NCBI RefSeq assembly: GCF_001884045.1
Contig: NZ_MACF01000090.1
Span: 1 to 63,551 of the forward strand
Length of the DNA stretch: 63,551 bases
Source: Bacillus mobilis
GTDB lineage: Bacteria; Bacillota; Bacilli; Bacillales; Bacillaceae_G
Direction of reading: 5' to 3'
The notes under the pieces are model-generated. The model worked only from the letters and a program-made list of their open reading frames with translations, was not told the DNA's origin and searched no databases. Each line of letters begins with the position of its first letter. Position 1 is the stretch's first letter. A program made the translations under genes and the position numbers. Positions 57,164 through 63,551 of the stretch are shown here, in pieces.

Positions 57164-57308
57164 TTAAACCGATAGAATATACAAAGAAATGAAATATAAG
57201 GATAAAATTTGTAATAAATGATTTTGCATTGTTAGCACTTTGTAACTGCAAGTAAACTATTTTTTCGCTATCATAAAGATAACAGTCGCAGTTATAGGAG
57301 TGGTCAAC

Positions 57309-57401
57309 TTGAAGAAAGTACATATTTCAAATTATATGCTATTATGTGTTTGTTTAATTTTATTTGTTCTCTTAGGAGGATTTTTATATTCATGTGTATA
57401 A
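57309..57401 (+). CDS. 30-residue membrane peptide
   Basis: TTG start with TAGGAGTGG 5 nt upstream. KKVHISNYMLLCVCLILFVLL forms one hydrophobic helix, ending GGFLYSCV, with four cysteines in 30 residues. Upstream, TAACTGC and GCAGTTA (about 57242 and 57289) form a wide inverted repeat. No family is recognised. Confidence 0.45.
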   Translation: MKKVHISNYMLLCVCLILFVLLGGFLYSCV

Positions 57402-57404
57402 AAA

Positions 57405-57432
57405 AAAACGTATTCTAAAAAGAACACGTTAT
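57405..57432 (-). terminator. Terminator of the TauE/SafE gene
   Basis: On the minus strand ACGTGTTCT pairs with AGAATACGT, followed by TTTTTTTT. Confidence 0.75.
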
Positions 57433-58229
57433 AAAAAAGAAGTAATAATTAATCTAGTCCCGAGAATAATTAATGTGATACGTAATAAATTAATTACGGC
57501 TTTACCACTTAATTTTGTATTGATATAAGCCCCGATTTTTCCGCCAATCCATGCACCAGGAATAAGAATTAACGCATAAATCCAGCTGACATTTCCAAGG
57601 GAGATGTGCGTTGCAGAACTTACAATGGCTGATAGAAATACGATAAACATCGAAGTTGCTACAGCGATATGTGCTGGGAATGCAAAAAGCAGCATCATTG
57701 CTGGAACAAGTAAGGCACCGCCACCAATTCCAAATAACCCAGATATAAAACCAACTATAAAGGCGATAAAGATAGCGAGAAGCGGTGGAAATTGATAGTG
57801 TACAGTGTTTCCTTCGTTATCGGTAAAAGAACGTTTAATTACCGTCATATTTGATAAAGAAAGAGGGTTTAATTTGTCTCGTAACATAAGAAGAATGGAG
57901 ACAAAAATAAGGAAAATCCCAAAATATAAAGAAAATGTATCTTGGTTTAAAAATTTGTTTGCCCACGAGCCGATGATACCACCAGGGCCACTCCCGATAA
58001 ATAAAATAAGTCCACTTTTGTAATCTACTCGTTTATGCTTCATATAAGTAAGGGTGGAAGATAGTCCTGTGAAAACGACTGTTACCATTGAAGTTCCTAC
58101 TGCAAGTTGTGGTGATAGACTGTGTAATCCGATTAATAACGGAACAATAATAATTCCGCCACCAAGCCCGACTAGACTCCCGACTGTCCCGGCGATTAGC
58201 CCGATGAAAAGTAACATGATGTATTCCAA
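57429..58229 (-). CDS. TauE/SafE-family permease
   Basis: 266 residues, about eight helices in two related halves. Gly-rich motifs GLIAGTVGSLVGLGGGIIIVPLL and GFISGLFGIGGGALLVPAM are the family hallmark. Such proteins export or import sulfite, sulfoacetate or other small organosulfur anions; the substrate here is undetermined. The TTG start has GGAG 9 nt upstream; an ATG four codons further in is an alternative. Confidence 0.85.
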   Translation of the reverse strand: MEYIMLLFIGLIAGTVGSLVGLGGGIIIVPLLIGLHSLSPQLAVGTSMVTVVFTGLSSTLTYMKHKRVDYKSGLILFIGSGPGGIIGSWANKFLNQDTFSLYFGIFLIFVSILLMLRDKLNPLSLSNMTVIKRSFTDNEGNTVHYQFPPLLAIFIAFIVGFISGLFGIGGGALLVPAMMLLFAFPAHIAVATSMFIVFLSAIVSSATHISLGNVSWIYALILIPGAWIGGKIGAYINTKLSGKAVINLLRITLIILGTRLIITSFL

Positions 58230-58304
58230 AATTGCCAACTCCTCTATATAACTTATCCACCAATTATTATACACGCTTTTTCATAAGAAAAAGGTTTGTT
58301 CACA

Positions 58305-58346
58305 AAAAAGTCGTCTTCCTAGAAAAATAAGGAAGACGACTTTTGA
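58305..58346. terminator. Bidirectional terminator
   Basis: AAAAGTCGTCTTCCT pairs with AGGAAGACGACTTTT. On the minus strand it ends the pit operon. Confidence 0.88.
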
Positions 58347-59345
58347 TTAAAAGATTAAGTGTAATAAAGAGTAGAATAAAGCAGCTAAAGAAGCTGAAAT
58401 AGGAAGTGTGATAACCCAAGTAATTAACATGCGTTTTGCAGTTCCCCATTTTACACCTTTTACACGATGAGAAGCACCAACCCCTAAAATAGAAGAAGAG
58501 ATAACGTGCGTCGTACTAACTGGTAAGTGAATGAATGTTGCACCGAAAATAACAAGTGATGATGATAAATCGGCAGCTACACCATTTACAGGACGAATTT
58601 TCATAATTTGTCCACCGACAGTTTTAATAATTTTCCATCCACCGACAGAAGTACCAAGACCCATTGCAATCGCACAAGATAATTGTACCCAGAACGGGAT
58701 GTCGCTAGAAGTATGATAGCTATTAGCCATAAGAGCCATCGTAATGATTCCCATTGCTTTCTGCGCATCATTTGTACCATGTGTATAAGCTTGTAATGCA
58801 GCAGTGAAAATCTGGAATATACGGAAGTTTTTGTTCGTCTTCGTTAAATTAAAGTTTTTAAAGACTACTTTAAATATACTGTATACGATATAACCAATAA
58901 CAAAAGCGATAATTGGCGAAATGATTAAAGCTTCAAGAATTTTTATGAATCCTTTAAGATTTAATGAGCTAATACCGGCCGCAGCGATAGCTGCACCTGC
59001 GATTGAGCCAATGATTGCATGCGAAGAACTACTTGGAATACCGTAGTACCAAGTGATCAAATTCCATGCTATTGCCGCAAGTAAAGCAGCTAAAATTACA
59101 AGAGAACCATTTTGCAAGGCAAATGGATCAACGATATCTTTTGTAATCGTTTTTGCTACACCTGTAAATGTCATCGCACCTAAAAAATTCATAATAGCTG
59201 CCATAATAATTGCATGTCTAGGCTTTAGAGCTTTCGTTGAAACAGCCGTTGCAATAGCATTTGCTGTATCGTGAAATCCATTAATAAAGTCAAAAGCTAA
59301 AGCGCAAATGACTACTAAAACGGTCAGTAACAAGAGTGTATCCAT
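58347..59345 (-). CDS. pit: Low-affinity inorganic phosphate transporter
   Basis: A 332-residue PiT/PHO4 family symporter with two homologous halves: FDFINGFHDTANAIATAVST and, later, YTHGTNDAQKAMGIITMAL; also GIPSSSSHAIIGSIAGA and PVSTTHVISSSILGVGA. It imports metal-phosphate with H+ or Na+. AAGGAG is 7 nt before ATG 59345. 11 bp after the DUF47 gene; a two-gene operon. Confidence 0.92.
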   Translation of the reverse strand: MDTLLLLTVLVVICALAFDFINGFHDTANAIATAVSTKALKPRHAIIMAAIMNFLGAMTFTGVAKTITKDIVDPFALQNGSLVILAALLAAIAWNLITWYYGIPSSSSHAIIGSIAGAAIAAAGISSLNLKGFIKILEALIISPIIAFVIGYIVYSIFKVVFKNFNLTKTNKNFRIFQIFTAALQAYTHGTNDAQKAMGIITMALMANSYHTSSDIPFWVQLSCAIAMGLGTSVGGWKIIKTVGGQIMKIRPVNGVAADLSSSLVIFGATFIHLPVSTTHVISSSILGVGASHRVKGVKWGTAKRMLITWVITLPISASLAALFYSLLHLIF

Positions 59346-59356
59346 GATCAAACTCC

Positions 59357-59977
59357 TTACGCGTTCTTCATAATAATTGTTTCTAATACGTTTGCAACGC
59401 TTTGGCAGCTATCCGCTACTTCTTCAAGCTCTTCGTAAATCTCTTTGTATTGAATAATTTTAATCGGATCTTTCTCACGAGAGAATAAGTGCTTAATCGC
59501 ATGACGGCGAATATCATCACATTGTGATTCGTAATCCTTAATCTTAATCGCGTTCGTACGAATGTCGACTAACTTCTTTTTAGACAGTAGTTCAACAGAA
59601 TTTGCAATCTCAATCGCACATTGATTAATTGCTTCAACGAATTTAATCATGTATTCATCAGCTTCTGTAATAGAATACATTTCGAATAGACCAGCACTAT
59701 GATCTAATCCGTCTAATACATCATCCATACTCATTGCAAGTTGTAGGATGTCCTCACGTTCAATTGGAGTAATAAACGCTTTGTTTAGCTCCATAATGAT
59801 TTCGTGAATAAATGAGTCACCTTTTGACTCATACTCTTTCATGCGCATAGAAAACTCTTTTAAATCGCTAGCATTTTTAATTTTATACTCCACGAAAAAC
59901 TGCGCGCCTTCTTTTAAATTTTCTGAAACATTCATTAACATTTCAGAAAATTTATCTTTTTTTGATTTAAATACCAT
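59357..59977 (-). CDS. DUF47/PhoU-like protein, Pit accessory
   Basis: 206 residues, all-alpha, PhoU-like domain (B. subtilis YkaA type): FSEMLMNVSENLKEGAQFFVEY, the conserved E(K)GDxxxHE as YESKGDSFIHEIIMEL, and LAMSMDDVLDGLDHSAG. Such proteins are encoded directly upstream of pit genes and modulate phosphate transport. GGGGG precedes the ATG. Confidence 0.9.
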   Translation of the reverse strand: MVFKSKKDKFSEMLMNVSENLKEGAQFFVEYKIKNASDLKEFSMRMKEYESKGDSFIHEIIMELNKAFITPIEREDILQLAMSMDDVLDGLDHSAGLFEMYSITEADEYMIKFVEAINQCAIEIANSVELLSKKKLVDIRTNAIKIKDYESQCDDIRRHAIKHLFSREKDPIKIIQYKEIYEELEEVADSCQSVANVLETIIMKNA

Positions 59978-60072
59978 TATTAGTTACCCCCACAAAAGTA
60001 ATATATGTAAAATATATTGGCTAGTCAATTCTAACAAAAAACTGTCGTTTTTTAAAACATTTTATCGAAAAG

Positions 60073-60089
60073 TTTACAAAAACTTAACA
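60073..60089. promoter_or_regulatory. Possible PhoP box
   Basis: TTTACA-N5-TTAACA (11-bp period), two TTAACA-like repeats upstream of the divergent DUF47-pit operon. The usual four repeats are not all present. The rest of 59978-60289 shows AT-rich promoter-like sequence and the AAAGGAGG at 60230, without a frame of its own. Confidence 0.3.
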
Positions 60090-60289
60090 TAACTCTCATT
60101 GTTGTATTAATAATATTAATAATCAATATTGAATATCTTACTTGTAGAATGTCCTTTTCTTGCAAAAAGTATGAATGTGAAAGAAAAGCTTTACACTACA
60201 GGAAAGACTACGTTATTATAATAAATTTAAAAGGAGGTATATTCTTCCTTTTGAAAAGAAGAGTGTAAACAAACGAAGGAAGTGAACGA

Positions 60290-62332
60290 ATGAAATTGAA
60301 GAACACTCACTTAAAAAAAATGCAGGAGTGGTTCAATAAGAGGAAGAAACTTCGTAATTCATTAATTGTATTAGGAAGTTTACTTGCTACTCTATTTATT
60401 GCTATAAATATAATAATTTCCATTCAAGACATATCTGAATTAAAACAAGCTGTTCCGCAACCGACTTTAATTTATGATGCAAATAATGAAGTTGCGACTA
60501 AATTAGCTTCCTCTAAAACAGAAGGTGTTAAAAGGAAAGATATTCCTGACATTATGGTTCAGGCAATTGTTGCAGTAGAAGATAAGGAATTTTTTAACCA
60601 TCACGGTATTTACTATAGTGGAATTATAAGTGCAGTTTTTAAAAATATTACAGCAGGAGAAGTTGTAGCAGGGGGCAGTACAATTACACAACAACTTGCG
60701 AAAAACGTATTTCTGACACAAGACCGCACATACTCTCGAAAAATAAAGGAATATTTTTTAACAAAAAAAATAGAGCGTACGTATACGAAAGATGAAATTA
60801 TTGAAATGTATATGAATCAAATTTATTTTGGTGAAGGAGCTTGGGGGATAAAAAGGGCAGCTAAATCTTATTTTGATAAAGATGTAAAAGATTTAACAGC
60901 TTCAGAAGCTGCAACGATTGCTGGATTGATTAAAGCACCGTCTGCCTATTCGCCTTATAAAAACTTTAACAAGTCAATTGAAAGACGTAACGTCGTCTTA
61001 AGCTTAATGAAAGAGCAAGGATACATTTCTGACGAACAGTATAATAAAGAAAAAGAGAGCGGTCTTGTGTTAAAACGTGGTGTGGATGATAAATACAAGG
61101 GGAAATACTCTCAATATGTAGATTATATTGTTAGAGAAGCGATGGACAAGTACGAATTAACACAAAATGAAATTTTAGCGGGTGGTTATCGTATTTATAC
61201 AGAGCTTGATCCGAAAAAACAACAGGCTGTGGAAGATGTTGTGAATAATGATAGTTATTTCAAAGATAGTGGCTCAGATCAGCTTATGCAAACGGGTGTA
61301 GTTCTTATGAATCCAAAAACAGGTGGTGTACCAGCTTTAGTTGGAGGCAGAGGGCCGTATCAGTTTTTACAGTTTAACCATGCAACCCAATTGAAAAGAC
61401 AACCGGGCTCAACGCTAAAGCCTTTGGCTGTATATGTACCAGCGTTAGAGCAAGGGTATGAAGTATACGATATATTAAAAGATGAACCATTTAATATTAA
61501 AGAATATAAACCACAAAATAGCGATCATACTTTTCACGGTGATGTGACGATGTATGAAGCTGTGGCAAAGTCGTACAATGTTTCCGCTGTTTGGTTATTA
61601 GAGCAAATTGGATTGGATAAAGGTTTGAAATCTTTAGAGCGTTTTGGTATTCCATTAGTGCCAGAAGATCGTACATATCCGATTGCTTTGGGCGGGATGC
61701 ATGTTGGGACCTCGCCATTTGTAATGGCCCAAGCGTATAGTACATTTGCAAATGACGGTGTTCAAGTGGAAGCTCATGCGATTAGGGAGATACAAAATGC
61801 TGAAGGTGAAACGATTGGAAAGTGGTATAAGAAAGAGACCCGGGTGACGAGCGAGAAAATTGCTCAAAAGATGACATATTTATTAAAAGGTGTTGTCGAA
61901 AAGGGCACGGGCGAAAAGGCGAAAGTTAATAATGTTGATACGGCAGGTAAGACAGGAACGACTCAAATTGTAAATGGACCAAGCACCGGTGCAAAGGATT
62001 CATGGTTTGTTGGATACACACCAGATTTAGTAGGTGCGATTTGGGTAGGGTATGATAAAACAGATAGTGATCATTATGTTCCGGGGGGAAGTCAAATTAC
62101 GACGACAATGTTCCGGGATATTATGAAAAAAGCGAATACCAATCCAGCTCAAAAAGCATTCCAGTTATCACTCATATCTGAGGCTGATTATAAAAAACAA
62201 TTGACTACAATAGAAGAGGAAAAACGAAGAAAAGAAGAAGAGAAGAGAAGGAAAGAAGAGGAACAACAAAGAAAAAAAGAGCAACAAGAGTGGATTGATA
62301 AAGTGAAAGAATGGATCCCTTCATTTTGGTAA
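60290..62332 (+). CDS. Class A penicillin-binding protein
   Basis: 680 residues. N-terminal membrane anchor (NSLIVLGSLLATLFIAINII). GT51 glycosyltransferase domain: catalytic EDKEFFNHHG, GGSTITQQLAKN, EMYMNQIYFGEGAWGIKRAA. Transpeptidase domain: SxxK in PGSTLKPL, SxN as SYN, KTG in AGKTGTT. A C-terminal tail of RRKEEE repeats is very charged and unusual. Resembles the smaller class A enzymes (PbpF/PbpG type), some used in spore wall synthesis; not assigned further. Confidence 0.9.
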   Translation: MKLKNTHLKKMQEWFNKRKKLRNSLIVLGSLLATLFIAINIIISIQDISELKQAVPQPTLIYDANNEVATKLASSKTEGVKRKDIPDIMVQAIVAVEDKEFFNHHGIYYSGIISAVFKNITAGEVVAGGSTITQQLAKNVFLTQDRTYSRKIKEYFLTKKIERTYTKDEIIEMYMNQIYFGEGAWGIKRAAKSYFDKDVKDLTASEAATIAGLIKAPSAYSPYKNFNKSIERRNVVLSLMKEQGYISDEQYNKEKESGLVLKRGVDDKYKGKYSQYVDYIVREAMDKYELTQNEILAGGYRIYTELDPKKQQAVEDVVNNDSYFKDSGSDQLMQTGVVLMNPKTGGVPALVGGRGPYQFLQFNHATQLKRQPGSTLKPLAVYVPALEQGYEVYDILKDEPFNIKEYKPQNSDHTFHGDVTMYEAVAKSYNVSAVWLLEQIGLDKGLKSLERFGIPLVPEDRTYPIALGGMHVGTSPFVMAQAYSTFANDGVQVEAHAIREIQNAEGETIGKWYKKETRVTSEKIAQKMTYLLKGVVEKGTGEKAKVNNVDTAGKTGTTQIVNGPSTGAKDSWFVGYTPDLVGAIWVGYDKTDSDHYVPGGSQITTTMFRDIMKKANTNPAQKAFQLSLISEADYKKQLTTIEEEKRRKEEEKRRKEEEQQRKKEQQEWIDKVKEWIPSFW

Positions 62333-62335
62333 AAG

Positions 62336-62371
62336 AAAGAGGCGAATAACGAAATTCGCCTCTTTTTCGTA
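62336..62371 (+). terminator. Terminator of the PBP gene
   Basis: AGAGGCGAA pairs with TTCGCCTCT, followed by TTT. Confidence 0.85.
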
Positions 62372-62427
62372 TGAAAAACAAAATGAAATTTTAAACGGTT
62401 GAAATTCTCCTTTCTCCTTACTAGTTA

Positions 62428-62856
62428 CTATTCGTTAAGTATAATGTTCGTACTGCCAAAGGATTCGGAATCGTATGTGACGGTTATTTTTCCTTTACTA
62501 ATAGGTTCGTAAGGTAATTCTTCTTCGTAATTACCATTATTTTCATTGTGGATAGAAAGTGTAATTTCATCGATTTTTTTATTTGTATATTGATCTTTAA
62601 TCGTTTCAGCAATTTGAAGTAATGCTTCGGAACTAGAAGCTTTCGTAATAAGCATTCCTGTTATAACTTTTTTTTCATTATGTGTTGCATTGGAATAAGG
62701 GATGTTGCTTTGTTTTGTATACAAAAGTTTGTATGGAACGGTTTTTCTCTCTGCTTTTGATATAGTGGAATATTTTAGAGTTAAAAAAAATCCTACACAT
62801 AAAATAATGCATACCATAAGAGCGAACCAAATGCGTATTAGTGACATAACTCTCAT
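62428..62856 (-). CDS. Single-pass membrane protein of unknown function
   Basis: 142 residues. N-terminal helix SLIRIWFALMVCIILCVGFFLTL, then an extracellular soluble part with KVITGMLITKASSSEALLQIAETIKDQY and a beta-rich end. AGAGGG lies about 7 nt before the ATG chosen; the previous ATG overlaps that site. No known motif. Confidence 0.7.
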   Translation of the reverse strand: MRVMSLIRIWFALMVCIILCVGFFLTLKYSTISKAERKTVPYKLLYTKQSNIPYSNATHNEKKVITGMLITKASSSEALLQIAETIKDQYTNKKIDEITLSIHNENNGNYEEELPYEPISKGKITVTYDSESFGSTNIILNE

Positions 62857-62944
62857 TTTCATCCCTCTTTCATATCTTTGACTTCACTATTTATCATACA
62901 AAATGAGGATTAAGGTAGAGTAAATTTGAGGTAAAGAAACGTAA

Positions 62945-62985
62945 AGAAGGAGCACTTATCCTCCCAAATAAGTGCTCCTTTCTAT
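62945..62985. terminator. Stem-loop between convergent or tandem units
   Basis: AAGGAGCACTTAT pairs with ATAAGTGCTCCTT. T-runs are weak, but it is suitably placed 3' of the BclA-like gene. Confidence 0.6.
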
Positions 62986-63051
62986 ATAAAGAGAGATTTA
63001 ATGCACGGTAAAACGATACATATTATTATAAATATGCTTATTTAGTGAAAA

Positions 63052-63551
63052 TTAGTAAATTCGGAATACTGATAGTGTTGCAGTTGTATCGCCTGTGTTA
63101 GGAATAGAAATAGTGTTTGCTGTAGGCTGTACAGCAATCGTTGTACCAGCTTGTAAAGTAACGATTGTAGAGAACGAAACAGCACTACCAATAACGTTAG
63201 TTGAGAAATTACGAGTAGGTGGTTGGCCATTGAATGAAATACCGAATCCAAATGGTGAAGATCCTGGGAAAGTTGTAGATGCTGAGAAACTAATATCATA
63301 TACGCCTGTTTCTAAAATTGTTAAAGTATCTGAAGTATCGTTGAAAGTGATATTATTTAATTCAAAAACTTGATTGAATTGGATGTTTGTTCCAGGTGAT
63401 ATAGTTTGTGGATTTGAGTTTCCGATTGCCGCGATAGTTACAGGAATTGGAGTACCCGCTGGTCCTGTTGCGCCAGTAGCACCTGTTGCGCCAGCCGGTC
63501 CTTGAGCACCAGTAGCACCTTGAGCGCCAGCCGGTCCTTGAGCACCAGTAG
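63052..63551 (-). CDS. BclA-like exosporium collagen protein, 3' part
   Basis: The last 166 codons; the 5' end lies beyond the window. On the minus strand it begins with Gly-X-Y triplets (GAQGPAGAQGATGAQGPAG and on, rich in GAT/GAQ/GPA) and passes via GPAGTPIPVTIAAIG into a C-terminal beta-sandwich: QTISPGTNIQFNQVFELNNI, ETGVYDISFSASTTF, ending LSVFRIY. This architecture is that of BclA-type hair-nap glycoproteins of B. cereus group spores, whose C-terminal domain trimerises. Which paralogue cannot be said. Confidence 0.88.
   Translation of the reverse strand, partial: TGAQGPAGAQGATGAQGPAGATGATGATGPAGTPIPVTIAAIGNSNPQTISPGTNIQFNQVFELNNITFNDTSDTLTILETGVYDISFSASTTFPGSSPFGFGISFNGQPPTRNFSTNVIGSAVSFSTIVTLQAGTTIAVQPTANTISIPNTGDTTATLSVFRIY

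Overview
The window looks chromosomal and comes from a member of the Bacillus cereus group. The support is AT-rich DNA, GGAGG-type ribosome binding sites with frequent GTG and TTG starts, spore genes (a GerW/YtfJ homologue and an exosporium BclA-like collagen protein), a complete lia stress operon, and dispersed elements that I recognise as bcr1-type repeats. Nothing looks like a plasmid or prophage. The only mobile-element gene is one TnpB-like ORF. All calls come from reading the sequence; no database search was possible.

Layout. 1-4728: tandem repeats of unknown role, an orphan Ktr/Trk potassium channel subunit, gerW, several small genes, two bcr1 elements, and an intergenic stretch that looks like an uncharacterised structured RNA with its own promoter and terminator (3279-3586). 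4640-13803: ilvE, then an isoleucine T-box and ilvBNC-leuABCD. 13829-21616: the histidine operon hisZGDBHAFIE-hisJ, preceded by a 17-codon leader peptide with three consecutive His codons and mutually exclusive hairpins, which is a ribosome-mediated attenuator. 21684-28183: a 2-hydroxyacid dehydrogenase, pssA, an LtaS-type enzyme and lysA under a lysine riboswitch. 28263-35255: an S-box (SAM riboswitch) leader followed by a sulfate assimilation and siroheme set (yezD, cysH, sat, cysC, siroheme reductase, sumT, sirB, sirC). 35270-42585: transporters, with an NSS carrier behind a T-box, gltT, and an NhaC-family carrier behind a second S-box; an M23 peptidase and a DUF402 protein lie among them. 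42705-46420: liaI-liaH-liaF-liaS-liaR. 46500-49807: a small gene with a cre site, brnQ behind an isoleucine T-box, and a methyltransferase. 50014-51806: a TnpB-like gene followed by about 200 nt of strongly folded sequence, resembling an omega-RNA locus. 51807-59977: a lipoprotein, an M50 protease, flavohemoglobin with a Crp/Fnr regulator, a TauE/SafE permease and a Pit phosphate transporter pair. 60290-63551: a class A penicillin-binding protein, an unknown membrane protein and the 3' end of the BclA-like gene.

How the parts work together. Most of the window is amino-acid supply under RNA-level control: T-boxes read uncharged tRNA (Ile twice, probably Trp once), S-boxes read SAM, an L-box reads lysine, and a translated leader reads His-tRNA. 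CodY-like and CcpA (cre) sites precede ilvE. The siroheme genes make the cofactor of the reductase in the same cluster. The lia genes form a complete envelope-stress signalling unit. The most notable items are the his attenuator, the unknown structured RNA at 3314-3586, the TnpB-like/structured-RNA pair, the duplicated repeat at the left edge, and a hairpin that exactly covers the ribosome binding site of a small gene at 21684.
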